64,000 bases of DNA from Calothrix sp. PCC 7716 (GCF_019977735.1 NZ_AP025018.1:8064580-8128579); one strand, 5' to 3'; shown: positions 7,781 through 16,774, numbered from the stretch's first letter. A program made the numbers and translations. Notes: generated by a model from the sequence alone, not told the origin.

Positions 7781-9364
7781 ATGAATCCTTCCTTTCAAGA
7801 ATTAGGTCTCTCAGAAGAACGTGTACAACAATTAGAAACACTAGGTTTTACTGAACCTACCAATATTCAGGCACAAGCGATTCCACATTTGCTTTCTGGA
7901 CGTGATGTTGTTGGTCAATCGCAAACAGGTACTGGTAAAACCGCTGCTTTCTCCTTACCTATATTAGAGAGATTAGACGTTAATCATCGCGCTGTACAAG
8001 CTTTAGTTTTGGCGCCAACTCGTGAATTAGCGATTCAAGTTCACGATGCAGTTTCTACTTTTATCGGCAACAGTGGATTACGTACAGCAGCTATTTATGG
8101 TGGTCAGTCAATAGACCGTCAAATTATGCAACTGCGACGTGGTGTCCACATCGTTGTTGGTACACCTGGACGAGTAATTGACTTGTTAGAGCGTGGTAGC
8201 CTCAAACTTGATTATGTTCGTTGGTTTGTATTAGATGAAGCCGATGAAATGTTAAGCATGGGCTTTATCGATGACGTTGAAAAAATTCTCTCGCAGGCGC
8301 CAACAGAGCGTCAAACGGCATTATTCTCAGCGACAATGCCACCAAGTATACGTCAGCTTGTCAATACCTTTTTGAACGACCCCGTTACCGTTACTGTACA
8401 ACAACCAAAAGCGGCGCCGAACAAAATTAACCAAGTAGCTTATGTAGTGCCTCGTAACTGGAGCAAAGCCAGAGCATTACAACCTATTTTGGAAATGGAA
8501 GACCCAGAGTCAGCGTTAATATTTGTACGTACTCGTCGTACAGCAGCAGAACTTACCAATCAGCTTCAATCAGCAGGTCATAGTGTCGATGAATATCATG
8601 GTGACTTGTCGCAACAAGCCAGAGAACGGTTATTAGGAAGATTCCGTAATCGTCAAGTTCGTTGGGTAGTAGCAACTGATATTGCTGCACGTGGTTTAGA
8701 CGTAGACCAGTTATCACACGTAATTAACTTTGACTTACCTGATAGCGTAGAAACTTACGTACACCGAATTGGTCGTACAGGTCGTGCAGGTAAAGAAGGT
8801 ACTGCAATTACTTTAGTACAACCATTCGAGCGTCGTAAACAGCAAATATTTGAGCGTCACGTTCGTCAAGCTTGGCAAGTACTGCCAATTCCAACACGCG
8901 CACAAATAGAAGCACGCCATATTCAAAAGTTACAAGAACAAGTGCGCGAAGCACTAACTGGCGAGAGATTGGCATCCTTCTTACCAATTGTTCGTGAGTT
9001 GAGCGAAGAATATGATGCTCATGCAATTGCAGCAGCAGCATTACAGCTAGCTTACGACCAAACTCGTCCAGCTTGGTTACAAACCGAAGCTGATGCAAGT
9101 GAAGAAGAATTACTATCCCCAACACCCAAACCAAAACTTCGTGGAGGTGGTGGTTCACCCCGTCGTGAATACTCAGGAGAACGTCGTGGTGGTCGTTCTT
9201 GGGATAATGGCGAAGGTGGACGTGGTGAAGGTGGACGTAGTGAAGGTGGACGTTCCGTTAAACCCAAACTTAAAGGAGGTTCTTCTTCCCCTCGCCGTGA
9301 GTCAGCAGCATCAGGTAAAAAACTAGGTTCTGTTAGCGCTGCTCAAGAATCAGCTTCTTCATAG
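7781..9364 (+). CDS. DEAD-box RNA helicase with RGG-rich tail (CsdA/CrhR-like)
   Basis: 527 residues. Helicase motifs in order: SQTGTGKT (I), PTRELA (Ia), GTPGR (Ib), DEAD (II), SAT (III), IFVRTRR (IV), VATDIAARGLDV (V), YVHRIGRTGRAGK (VI). The C-terminal 100 residues are Gly/Arg-rich (GGRGEGGRSEGGRS, PRRE), an RNA-binding tail that also contains a short duplicated segment (KPKLRGG / KPKLKGG). Start ATG 7781 is preceded by TTAGGAGAATTA, a good ribosome site. Cyanobacterial relatives (CrhR, CrhC) unwind RNA during cold or redox stress. A hairpin terminator follows at 9372. Confidence 0.94.
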   Translation: MNPSFQELGLSEERVQQLETLGFTEPTNIQAQAIPHLLSGRDVVGQSQTGTGKTAAFSLPILERLDVNHRAVQALVLAPTRELAIQVHDAVSTFIGNSGLRTAAIYGGQSIDRQIMQLRRGVHIVVGTPGRVIDLLERGSLKLDYVRWFVLDEADEMLSMGFIDDVEKILSQAPTERQTALFSATMPPSIRQLVNTFLNDPVTVTVQQPKAAPNKINQVAYVVPRNWSKARALQPILEMEDPESALIFVRTRRTAAELTNQLQSAGHSVDEYHGDLSQQARERLLGRFRNRQVRWVVATDIAARGLDVDQLSHVINFDLPDSVETYVHRIGRTGRAGKEGTAITLVQPFERRKQQIFERHVRQAWQVLPIPTRAQIEARHIQKLQEQVREALTGERLASFLPIVRELSEEYDAHAIAAAALQLAYDQTRPAWLQTEADASEEELLSPTPKPKLRGGGGSPRREYSGERRGGRSWDNGEGGRGEGGRSEGGRSVKPKLKGGSSSPRRESAASGKKLGSVSAAQESASS

Positions 9365-9371
9365 ATTTTAG

Positions 9372-9417
9372 GCGCCCTCTTTAAATAAAGGCTAAGTAAA
9401 GTCTAAATAAAGGGCGC
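9372..9417 (+). terminator. Hairpin terminator after the helicase gene
   Basis: GCGCCCTCTTTA (9372-9383) pairs with TAAAGGGCGC (9408-9417), one bulged base. It lies 7 bp after the stop. No clear T-tract follows, so it may also stabilise the 3' end. Confidence 0.5.
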
Positions 9418-9540
9418 ATCCCACTAATTAAGAACATCAGCCTGCTGCAATGCTTTTCCGGTTTAGTCTTTCTTAGATAGGATTAGCGGTGCAGCATGTT
9501 TCCATGTTTTTATTTTGATAGCCTAGTGAAGAGGAAGAGA

Positions 9541-9567
9541 CGGGCAAGGATGCCCATCCCACAAGAG
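9541..9567. repeat. Half copy of the GGGCAAGGATGCCC dispersed palindrome
   Basis: CGGGCAAGGATGCCCATCCC followed by ACAAGAG. Fuller copies lie near 25950, 29400, 32211, 49300 and 62182. Confidence 0.8.
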
Positions 9568-9601
9568 GTTTATTGTAAAAGTTACTTAAAACTTTTAAAT
9601 C

Positions 9602-10069
9602 TTAAAATCTAATATCTCTCCAATTTTTAGATTCAGTAAAACGACTCAAATGCTTGACATTTCCAGTTGCTATCACAATATAACGACCGGGAAATTCTTC
9701 TGTTAACATTTGCCAGTGGGAACAAATAATCATGTCAGCATCTAGATTTTGATTATCAGCAGTAGGTATACCTTGACTGCGTGCGGATGCCCAAAGTTCA
9801 GCAGCTTGGTTTAACACTTCCCAAGTCACTGGTAAAAAAGTAATAATTTCTTGCAATTCATCTAAACTGCTAATGCTAGTTGAACGAGGATTTCTACGGT
9901 TTTCCAAAACCATGCTTCTTCTGATTTCATAATCGCATAGTTGAGAAGAGTAAATAGTAACACCTTTCGCTAACAGACCGTAAATCCACTCTTCGCAAAT
10001 ACTCGCTTCAGCATATTTAACAGGGGTCGCAAGAACTCCTAGCACACCTGAGTCTATAAAAACAATCAT
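9602..10069 (-). CDS. PIN-domain ribonuclease toxin (VapC-like)
   Basis: 155 residues. PIN-domain features: the opening MIVFIDSGVLG with the first catalytic Asp (D6), an acidic/basic helix around CDYEIRRS, and the late acidic patch NQNLDADMIIC (about residues 106-116). The C-terminal strand is RYIVIATGNVKHLSRF. Family members are Mg-dependent endoribonucleases of type II toxin-antitoxin systems, cutting tRNA or other RNA. The ATG overlaps the stop of the upstream gene by 4 bp (ATGA), so the two are translationally coupled, as expected for a TA operon. The RNA target is unknown. Confidence 0.82.
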   Translation of the reverse strand: MIVFIDSGVLGVLATPVKYAEASICEEWIYGLLAKGVTIYSSQLCDYEIRRSMVLENRRNPRSTSISSLDELQEIITFLPVTWEVLNQAAELWASARSQGIPTADNQNLDADMIICSHWQMLTEEFPGRYIVIATGNVKHLSRFTESKNWRDIRF

Positions 10070-10461
10070 GATTCCGAGTATAATTTTTGTCCAGAAGGGC
10101 GTTCAGCATCTACAGTTTGCTTGAAGGTTTCAAAAAACTCTTGCCTTTGTTGTGCTTCTTCGTCTGACATATTTTTAGTACGTTCCATACGTTTTGCCAG
10201 AGCTATCATTTTAGGCACGTTTTGTCTTAACTGCTCTTCCATACTCCAAGCAGGTTTTTCGTTAGCATACGAAGTACTTTTACCTATATTTAAAAATTGC
10301 CTAATAATATCAGCATCTTTATGGTCAACCCGAATTGGGGTAGGATATCCCTCTAAAATTAGCTCATAACTGTCGTCTTTTGCGTTGTCCACTGGGATAA
10401 GAGCAATAAAGCGCGCGAGATTTAGAATTTTACCACTAGGTAGTTCTACAGTTGAATTCAT
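10066..10461 (-). CDS. Probable antitoxin partner of the PIN toxin
   Basis: 131 residues, no recognised DNA-binding fold. The N-terminal part (about 1-60) is beta-rich and reads like a small domain with PSGKILNLARFIALIPV and GYPTPIRVDHKDADIIRQFL; the C-terminal half is charged and helical (EEQLRQNVPKMIALAKRMER, EEAQQRQEFFETFKQ). It is encoded directly before and overlapping the PIN toxin by 4 bp, which is the main reason for the antitoxin call. A promoter should lie in 10462-10530. Function is by context only; it could be a variant antitoxin not in common families. Confidence 0.6.
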   Translation of the reverse strand: MNSTVELPSGKILNLARFIALIPVDNAKDDSYELILEGYPTPIRVDHKDADIIRQFLNIGKSTSYANEKPAWSMEEQLRQNVPKMIALAKRMERTKNMSDEEAQQRQEFFETFKQTVDAERPSGQKLYSES

Positions 10462-10533
10462 ACTATTTTAAATACGTTTAACTATTTTTGCTTTAACTTA
10501 TTATAGGATTCCTGTTTGAATTTTGAACACCAC

Positions 10534-10717
10534 GTAAGGTGGGCACTGCCCACCATCTTCCTAGTAGTCTGTGTCAAAAGTTTTAGTGGGTTAAGAGGAA
10601 TGAACCACAAAGGCACAAAGGACACTAAGGAAGAAAGAAGAGAGGGAACTTTCCAAAACTTTTGACTGACACGAACCACTAGCGTATTAAGGTCTTGGTG
10701 GGCAGTGCCCACCTTAC
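10534..10717. mobile_element. 184-bp foldback (MITE-like) element with perfect 21-bp ends
   Basis: The first 21 bp (GTAAGGTGGGCACTGCCC plus ACC) are the exact reverse complement of the last 21 bp (10697-10717). Each end is itself a small palindrome (GGTGGGCACTGCCCACC). A second, subterminal pair exists: GTGTCAAAAGTTTT near 10570 against AAAACTTTTGACTGACAC near 10656. No transposase inside; a 98-codon frame spanning it (10482-10778) is a by-product. It sits between the PIN toxin-antitoxin pair and the glycan cluster. The internal AACCACAAAGGCACAAAGGA resembles a widely dispersed cyanobacterial repeat, seen again in degraded form around 57400. Confidence 0.85.
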
Positions 10718-10761
10718 AAATAGTTGGTTTTTTCAAAAATAATTTAGAATTCCTATATATT

Positions 10762-11727
10762 TTACTTAATTGAGTCAATAAATGTTTTGTTTAGTTGCTT
10801 TATCAAACCTTGATAAGTTCCCACCAAACATGCCCAAACCTTAAGCTGTCTTTGTTCGGTATCAAATAACACAATTTTAACAATAGTGCAAATAGCGTAT
10901 TTAATGCGATGTTTTAAACTTAATAAGCAATACCATCCTTGAGCATATTTAATATCTAAATATGTGTGATTACGACAAATGTAGTAGTGACGTAACGCCG
11001 AGTATTTCTGTATATAATATTTTTTATATAAAAATTTAACAGCTAAGGAATTACCAAAATTATGCTGCATGGTAGCTTTAGTAATAATCAAATTAGAATA
11101 ACCTTTATATCTTAATCGCAGTCCATAATCGAGGTCTATTCCGTCAATAAATAATTCGGCACGTGGAGGAGAAATGGTTTTAGCTTTTTCTATAGAAATC
11201 AATGAACCAGAGGTAATGGGAGCGTCACATTCGTAAAAGTCTATTTGATTTATGTGTTGGCATCCAATAAAACGGTACTTTGCAAATACGGCGCCTTCAA
11301 CAACTGTATTAGTTTTTACATCAATTGCAGTTGGAGCAATAATACCAATTTCATATTGTCCAGATAATCTTTGATGCGCTTCTAAAAGTATCTCTAAACA
11401 ATCTGGTGCAGGTACACTATCTTGGTCGAAAGCCCATAAAAAATCATATCCCTGAGCTTGTGCTAAATTTAAAGCTATATTCAATCCGGCGCCGATACCT
11501 ATATTTTCTGGATGATGTTCGATGATAATATTTGTTGAGTTACTCAGTGAAACAGGCTCAATACGGGAATTATCTATAATAAAAATTTTATCAATTGGAA
11601 ATGATTGATTTTGAATAGCTCTAACGCAATTTATTACAGATTCATTATCTTCGTAAGCGGTAATATATGCTAAAATTTTGATTTTTTTCACCTTTTTAGT
11701 TATTTTTTTACATGAGATAAGACGCAA
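10762..11727 (-). CDS. Family 2 glycosyltransferase (rhamnosyltransferase-like)
   Basis: 321 residues. GT-A fold: ILAYITAYEDNESVINCVRA opens the nucleotide-binding domain, IIDNSR follows, and WAFDQDS (about residues 107-113) carries the metal/nucleotide DxD. ELFIDGIDLDYGLRLRYKGY is typical of rhamnosyltransferase-like GT2 enzymes. A hydrophobic C-terminal part may touch the membrane. It transfers a sugar from a nucleotide donor onto a growing surface glycan, substrate unknown. It is the last gene of the minus-strand glycan cluster and starts 28 bp after the double-GT gene ends. The first 14 residues are lysine-rich and may be upstream of the real start. Confidence 0.88.
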   Translation of the reverse strand: MRLISCKKITKKVKKIKILAYITAYEDNESVINCVRAIQNQSFPIDKIFIIDNSRIEPVSLSNSTNIIIEHHPENIGIGAGLNIALNLAQAQGYDFLWAFDQDSVPAPDCLEILLEAHQRLSGQYEIGIIAPTAIDVKTNTVVEGAVFAKYRFIGCQHINQIDFYECDAPITSGSLISIEKAKTISPPRAELFIDGIDLDYGLRLRYKGYSNLIITKATMQHNFGNSLAVKFLYKKYYIQKYSALRHYYICRNHTYLDIKYAQGWYCLLSLKHRIKYAICTIVKIVLFDTEQRQLKVWACLVGTYQGLIKQLNKTFIDSIK

Positions 11728-11744
11728 TAAATTGCGTCTCTACG
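11720..11744. repeat. AGACGC...GCGTCTCTAC dispersed palindrome
   Basis: AGACGCAATAAATTGCGTCT followed by CTAC, one of at least six copies of a GAGACGCG-type palindrome in the window (others at 24441, 43500, 60163, 63278, 63525). Confidence 0.8.
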
Positions 11745-11754
11745 TTTGGTCTTT

Positions 11755-14370
11755 TTACGGATGATTTAATACGATAGATTCGTAAATTGTTTCTAGTTCG
11801 TTTATTTGTTCTTCGATTCTTCGTATGTTTTGAGTATTAGGTGCAAGTTGCTTCTGGTATTTTTCGGGTGCCTGTTCAATTCGTTGTAAAATCTTAATTA
11901 ATTCGTTAATATCGTCAGGAGAAAAAATGTCTCCAGTTATACCTGTACAAATATCTTCTGCAAGTCCACCTTTATTGGAAGCGACTACCCAGACTCCTGC
12001 TAAAGTGGCTTCGCGCGTTATTAAACCAAAGCTTTCTGACCATAATGACGGCGCCACTAAAACATCAATTTGACTATAAAAGTCAGCCATTCTTTCGTGT
12101 GGCACCTTTGGTATCAATTGAACTGGAGTGCTGCCCCAGGTTTCATGTCTTGGTAAACCGGAGTCTATAAATAAGTCAATTACTGTGACTTCTGTTTTAT
12201 GAAGATTCGCTGCTGTGATGGCTTCTTTGAGAAAGTAATATCCTTTATGGACACAAATTCCACCAGCAAAACCTAAGCGAATGCGTTTTGATGGAGTTCG
12301 CGCTAGAACTGGTAATGTTTTGATACCGTTGCGGTTGACTTGAATTTGAGTAAAACCGTTAAGACTATATAAGGAAGCTTGAAACTCAGAGACGGCGAGG
12401 ATTAGTTTGGCGCGGTTTAACTGTTGTGCTAAGTAGCGGCGCCGAGCAAGTGACTTATTTAAATCATCAGCGTAACGCGCGACTACTAGAGGGTCATTTT
12501 GATGAAAATTCCTTTCGACTCCATCACGGTCGAGCATAAATTGGTGGTCGCATATCCACCACGCATCATGTACGGTAACGATGGAAGGAATATTTAAGTC
12601 ATTAGTGGCTTCGAGAACTGATGCAGTTAATCGCTGTATACAGTGGAAGTGTACTAAGTCTGGTTGTGTTAATTTGAGGTATTGAGAAAAAATTTCGTAT
12701 ACTCTTTGGTCTTGATAGCGCCAGTCGATATCGGGATAAGGAGGTAAACTTAGACGGGTAACATGAACTGAGTCTTGAAGGTATTCACATAGTTCATAAC
12801 CGTTGGGGTTGTGCAAGTCGTAGGTAAAAACAGAAATTTCGTAACGGTCATCAAATTTTTCTTTTAGAGTGTCAATTATATTTTTGACTACACCTGTTGC
12901 TCCACCTAGAGCTTGAGGTGGATATAAAACATTGACAAATAGTAATTTTGTCTTGGTCTGCTTTCGTATCGCGCGGTGTTGTGATACTGCTTCTAAGATT
13001 GCGTTTTCAAGAATAATTTGGAAATTTTCTGCCATTACAGCGGGGTGATACTCCCGTAAGGCTTTTTGTTTTGCTTGATGTGCAATATAAAGACGGTATT
13101 GGCTGTCACCTATCATTTGGTCGAGTTTCTCAAACCATTCTTGTTGTGTAGAGGCAATTAAAACATCTTCACCGTCTTGTAAAACTTCTAAATACATTTT
13201 GGTATCAGTAACAACCGAAGGAACTCCCAATATTGCCGCTTCTAACCATTTGATTTCGCTTTTACAGTCGTTGAACAGGTTTGATTTGAGTGGTGCAATA
13301 TTTATATCAGCTTGAGAAAGAAATTCCCAATACACTTCTAAATTACTCAATAGTCCAATTCGGTCTACTCTATCTTGGTAAGGCGCCAATAAATCTGGAA
13401 GCGTTAGATATCCGACTATAGTTAGTCGAACGTTTGGGTATTTTTCCATGATGCGGGCAATTGCTGGCGCCGCTATTAAAAAATCAGCATCGTGAGTTTT
13501 TGTACCACTGCCATAAAAAATTGATATGTAATCGCGTGTGATTTTAGGAGACTGCGTGTGCATGAATTGCAGTAGCGTGCTGTCAATTGCATTGCGGTGA
13601 CACCAAACGGCGCCTTCACCAATCACACGTTCCATTTCTTCAGCAAGTGAAGGAGTGGAGGCAATGGCATAATCACATAATGTTAATGCTTCGCGGTAAA
13701 GTTTAACTCCTTGTACCAAACCTTCGTATTCGTCGGGTGATACTTGTCCTACCAAGTTCTCGTATGGTTCAGGGTATGCATCACCATTAAATATCAAGTC
13801 ATCAATGTCAAAAAATACAATTTTATTGAGTGATTTCGCGTATTTAATAGTTTCTACTACTTCTCGAAATGCTGGAACTCGATAAAATATGGCAATATGA
13901 CAAAAATGTAACTGCGCTTGTGCTTGTTTGTAATGGCGCCAAGACACCCAACTAACTTGATATTTTAATGCTTGTAATTGTTCGAGTTTTTGCTGGACGC
14001 GATAGCGAAAACACTGCGGTAAGGTTTCTTCGACTATCAGCAATATTGTGGGTTTTTCTGGTATATAGCGAGGTAAGTTAATATGATGGAAGTTTGTATC
14101 TGATGACGTTGATGTTAGTTGATTTTGTATAAAATGTTTCTTGGGTAATATTGCTTGTAATTTTTGTTTAACTTGTTTTATTTTATTTCTTGATTTTATG
14201 AATTGAAGACGAAGTTTCCAAAACTTGCTCGTCTGCATCCAGGATATGAGTCCCTGTGATTGTGCTAATTCGGTTTGTGTTGCTTGTAACTGCGCTTTGA
14301 TGTGTTCTAATTCTAGCTGGGTTGTGCGTAATTGAGTTTGTGTTTGCTTTGCCTCAAATTCACTAACCAT
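11755..14370 (-). CDS. Two-domain glycosyltransferase with N-terminal coiled coil
   Basis: 871 residues. Residues 1-45 form a Gln/Thr/Leu coiled coil (TTQLELEHIKAQLQATQ), followed by WMQTSKFWKLR and a basic stretch. Domain A (about 105-455) is a GT-B-like glycosyltransferase (ILLIVEETLPQCFRYRVQQK; FFDIDDLIF; GVPSVVTDTKMYLEVLQDGE). Domain B (about 475-865) is a family 4 glycosyltransferase (YPPQALGGATGVVKNI; LGFAGGICVHKGYYF; SLWSESFGLITREATLAGVWVVAS) with the EX7E-type donor site. It probably adds two sugars in sequence. The same coiled-coil/MQTSKFW module ends the methyltransferase at 18273, which suggests both dock on a shared partner. Confidence 0.88.
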   Translation of the reverse strand: MVSEFEAKQTQTQLRTTQLELEHIKAQLQATQTELAQSQGLISWMQTSKFWKLRLQFIKSRNKIKQVKQKLQAILPKKHFIQNQLTSTSSDTNFHHINLPRYIPEKPTILLIVEETLPQCFRYRVQQKLEQLQALKYQVSWVSWRHYKQAQAQLHFCHIAIFYRVPAFREVVETIKYAKSLNKIVFFDIDDLIFNGDAYPEPYENLVGQVSPDEYEGLVQGVKLYREALTLCDYAIASTPSLAEEMERVIGEGAVWCHRNAIDSTLLQFMHTQSPKITRDYISIFYGSGTKTHDADFLIAAPAIARIMEKYPNVRLTIVGYLTLPDLLAPYQDRVDRIGLLSNLEVYWEFLSQADINIAPLKSNLFNDCKSEIKWLEAAILGVPSVVTDTKMYLEVLQDGEDVLIASTQQEWFEKLDQMIGDSQYRLYIAHQAKQKALREYHPAVMAENFQIILENAILEAVSQHRAIRKQTKTKLLFVNVLYPPQALGGATGVVKNIIDTLKEKFDDRYEISVFTYDLHNPNGYELCEYLQDSVHVTRLSLPPYPDIDWRYQDQRVYEIFSQYLKLTQPDLVHFHCIQRLTASVLEATNDLNIPSIVTVHDAWWICDHQFMLDRDGVERNFHQNDPLVVARYADDLNKSLARRRYLAQQLNRAKLILAVSEFQASLYSLNGFTQIQVNRNGIKTLPVLARTPSKRIRLGFAGGICVHKGYYFLKEAITAANLHKTEVTVIDLFIDSGLPRHETWGSTPVQLIPKVPHERMADFYSQIDVLVAPSLWSESFGLITREATLAGVWVVASNKGGLAEDICTGITGDIFSPDDINELIKILQRIEQAPEKYQKQLAPNTQNIRRIEEQINELETIYESIVLNHP

Positions 14371-14406
14371 TTGTATTGATTCCTATAGTTCTTTAACTGC
14401 GGGTTA

Positions 14407-14532
14407 ATCCCCCCAACCCCCCTTAATAAGGGGGGCTAAGAGTTATTTTGCTATTAACTCTAGTTCTCCCTTTTTTAAGAAAGGCTTTCTTTTTATCTTG
14501 TCCCCCCCTTACTAAGGGGGGTTAGGGGGGAT
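14407..14532. repeat. Pair of CCCCCTTAATAAGGGGG dispersed palindromes
   Basis: Two inverted C-rich/G-rich palindromes (about 14407-14436 and 14503-14532) in the 273-bp gap before the double-GT gene. Other copies: 30350, 34386, 34513, 61563. No gene in the gap. Confidence 0.85.
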
Positions 14533-14643
14533 CAAAATAATATGAAATTTATTTAATGGTTGACTATTTATTCTTGAAAAATTATTTATATCAGGATGCT
14601 CATTAATTGAAAATTAAAGTATAAAATCTAACTGTATAAAATA

Positions 14644-15618
14644 TTAGTTATTCAAGTTGTCAACTATCTTTAGTAATTCTTTAACTCGATGTGAATAAGA
14701 GTGATTATCTATAACAAATTGCTGGACAGATGAAGCCGCGTAATTTCTAATTTCAGGGTTTTGTTTTATGTAAGTTATTGTATCTATTATTTCACGCGCG
14801 TTTTGTAGTTGAAAAATATGGTCTTTTATTTCTGGGTAAAATTCTGGTATATTGATGTCATTTGATACAATTATCTGTCCTGTACCTGCTAGCGCTGTTT
14901 CGTAAAATCTGTTGGTTGGTGAACTTTGGGGTCTTGGGTTGCCATCACCCGAAAAGTCTCGAAATAGTGTTAGCGCAAATAATGAATGGTTTTGGAGGTT
15001 GGCTAAGTCGGTAGGCGCCAGTCGAAAGTCACGTTCAAATTTGATAATGTCTACATCAGATAATGTGTTTTGAGGTATGTGAGGATTTGTTGGCAGTATA
15101 AATCTACTGGTGAGATGGTTTTGTTTGAGTAAGCTTATTAGTTCTTTGAGGAACTTGGTACGGTTGGGCCAAGCTGTACCTATAAAGATTAAATCGTATA
15201 GTAGTTTTGAGGGTTGTTTGATGACTGGATGATAAAACCAGTTTTTGGATGCTGCGAGGGGAAGGTAGTAACAATGAGGATGGCTGTATAAGTTTTGGCT
15301 GGCTTTGTCTGATGTTAGTACAATGTCAAAGTGTTTTGCGATTTGTTTGTTAAAGTTTATTTCAAATGGGTCTTCTGTTGTCCATAATATCCATTTTGTA
15401 TTAGGGGATTTGAGGTTTTCAATTGTTGGTGATATTTGTTCTCCTCCGAAGCATATTATGAGTTCGGGTTGGAAATTTTTGATGAATAGCTGTAGTGTTT
15501 GCGGTTGAGATATTTGTATTTGTAGTGATGTTTCTTTAAATGCTTGCCATAAAGAGTGGAGTAGGTGGTAGTTGTTGTTTGTTGTTTTGGTGTTGTGGAT
15601 TAATATACGATTTATCAT
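14644..15618 (-). CDS. CgeB-like glycosyltransferase
   Basis: 324 residues. The pattern is that of CgeB/DUF3880-type glycosyltransferases: LIICFGGEQISPTIENLK, KWILWTTEDPFEINFNK, DIVLTSDKASQNLYSHP, YYLPLAAS, DLIFIGTAWPNRTKFLKEL, and the acceptor end PTNRFYETALAGTGQIIVSNDI. A GT-B fold enzyme; in Bacillus CgeB glycosylates the spore surface. It belongs with the following gene (15695), which has the same architecture (TEDPYEF, PLATAY, FCGVGFANR), so these look like paralogues making successive linkages in the glycan. Substrates are unknown. Confidence 0.8.
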   Translation of the reverse strand: MINRILIHNTKTTNNNYHLLHSLWQAFKETSLQIQISQPQTLQLFIKNFQPELIICFGGEQISPTIENLKSPNTKWILWTTEDPFEINFNKQIAKHFDIVLTSDKASQNLYSHPHCYYLPLAASKNWFYHPVIKQPSKLLYDLIFIGTAWPNRTKFLKELISLLKQNHLTSRFILPTNPHIPQNTLSDVDIIKFERDFRLAPTDLANLQNHSLFALTLFRDFSGDGNPRPQSSPTNRFYETALAGTGQIIVSNDINIPEFYPEIKDHIFQLQNAREIIDTITYIKQNPEIRNYAASSVQQFVIDNHSYSHRVKELLKIVDNLNN

Positions 15619-15628
15619 ATTTTTTATT

Positions 15629-15695
15629 TAGAAACCGGGTTTCTGTTTATAAACTACTTTAAAAAAGCTTAATCTCTCATAGAAACCCGGTTTCT
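15629..15695. repeat. AGAAACCGGGTTTCT inverted pair
   Basis: Two copies of a 14-15-bp palindrome (15630-15644 and 15681-15695) in the gap between the two CgeB-like genes; the second touches the stop of the upstream gene. A third copy lies at about 53475. Confidence 0.8.
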
Positions 15696-16774
15696 TAGAG
15701 ATTATTGAGAACTTGTTGGAGTAGTGTTTGTAGTCTATGTCTATATAGGTGTTCTTTATGTACTTTTTGCTTGGCTTCGTTAGCTATGCTATGGCGTAGT
15801 TGGGGGTTGTTGATGTATTTATCGGCTAAATATGCAAATTCTTGTTTGCTGCTAAAGGTTATTATTTCTTCTTGAGTGAAATATTCGTGTATTTCTGGTC
15901 GGTCGAAAAAAACTAGTTGAAATATTCCCATTGCTGCTACTTCAAATGTTCTTGGCGCCACTGTGGATGGTACTATTTCATAAATTTGATTGGCGATGTT
16001 ATGGTATCGTGATAGGTTTAAGACTATTTTGCTGTTTCTATAAATTGAGATTAGTTCGTCGTAATCAACTTGAGTACGTGTGAAAAAATTTTCGGTGATT
16101 TGTTTTGACCAATTTGACCCAATAATTAATGTTGAGTAATTTTTCAGGATGTCTTGCAATCCTTCGATAATATCAATACGGTTGGCAAATCCTACACCGC
16201 AAAACACAAAATCCCATTCGGGTTCTGTTAGTGGTTCTAATGTATTATATGCAGTTGCTAAGGGTAAGTGATAAACATTTTGAGAATGATAATAGTTACA
16301 TGAATTTTTGTCGTTGCTAAATACAAAATCAACTAATTTTGGTAATAAGTAATTACAATCAAACTCATAAGGGTCTTCTGTTATCCAAGCAGCGACACGG
16401 GTTCCTAAGTAACGACTTGTTTGTGTGATGAGGTTGTATATATCTGTATTGGGTTTATAAAATGAACCAAATAATACTATTAAATCTGGTTGTTTTGTTT
16501 TGTATGCTTCATGTAGATAAGTTTCGCTCTGATAAAATTGAATTGTAAAATCACATTGTGTTGCTTCTGACATCAGCATTTTACGAATGTGTTGATTACT
16601 ATCTAAGTGTTCTGGAAGCATCCAAACGAAATGAAGGATAAAATTGGCAACGGATGAAACGGATGTAACGGATGGTTGATTTATATCTTTTGTATCTTTT
16701 GTATCCGTTGCCAAGTGTAATTGACGCTGCGTTTGATTGTGGAGAGTAATCCTTGTTGTTTGTAGTATTGCCAT
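15695..16774 (-). CDS. CgeB-like glycosyltransferase, 5' end disturbed by repeat
   Basis: 359 residues as read from ATG 16774. The recognisable enzyme begins only at about residue 46 (FILHFVWMLPEHLDSN). Later segments DLIVLFGSFYKPNTDIYNL, RVAAWITEDPYEFDCNY, HLPLATAYNTL, DFVFCGVGFANRIDIIEGL and PRTFEVAAMGIFQLVFFDRP match the CgeB-like group. Residues about 20-44 (TDTKDTKD... SVTSVSSVA) are encoded by a GGATGTAAC-type dispersed repeat at 16646-16712, and the frame overlaps the upstream GT4 gene by 94 bp. A start at ATG 16621 is possible if the repeat has separated the gene from its old start. Enzyme call good, start uncertain. Confidence 0.78.
   Translation of the reverse strand: MAILQTTRITLHNQTQRQLHLATDTKDTKDINQPSVTSVSSVANFILHFVWMLPEHLDSNQHIRKMLMSEATQCDFTIQFYQSETYLHEAYKTKQPDLIVLFGSFYKPNTDIYNLITQTSRYLGTRVAAWITEDPYEFDCNYLLPKLVDFVFSNDKNSCNYYHSQNVYHLPLATAYNTLEPLTEPEWDFVFCGVGFANRIDIIEGLQDILKNYSTLIIGSNWSKQITENFFTRTQVDYDELISIYRNSKIVLNLSRYHNIANQIYEIVPSTVAPRTFEVAAMGIFQLVFFDRPEIHEYFTQEEIITFSSKQEFAYLADKYINNPQLRHSIANEAKQKVHKEHLYRHRLQTLLQQVLNNL
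16646..16712. repeat. GGCAACGGATG... dispersed inverted repeat inside a gene junction
   Basis: GGCAACGGATGAAACGGATG at one side and TGTATCCGTTGCC at the other form an inverted repeat. A related copy is at 51842-51898. It supplies the last residues of the GT4 protein (16681) and N-terminal residues of the CgeB-like protein (15695). Confidence 0.85.

Noticed and set aside
10482-10778. 98-codon minus-strand frame
   Set aside because: It is the translation of a foldback repeat element with no protein character.
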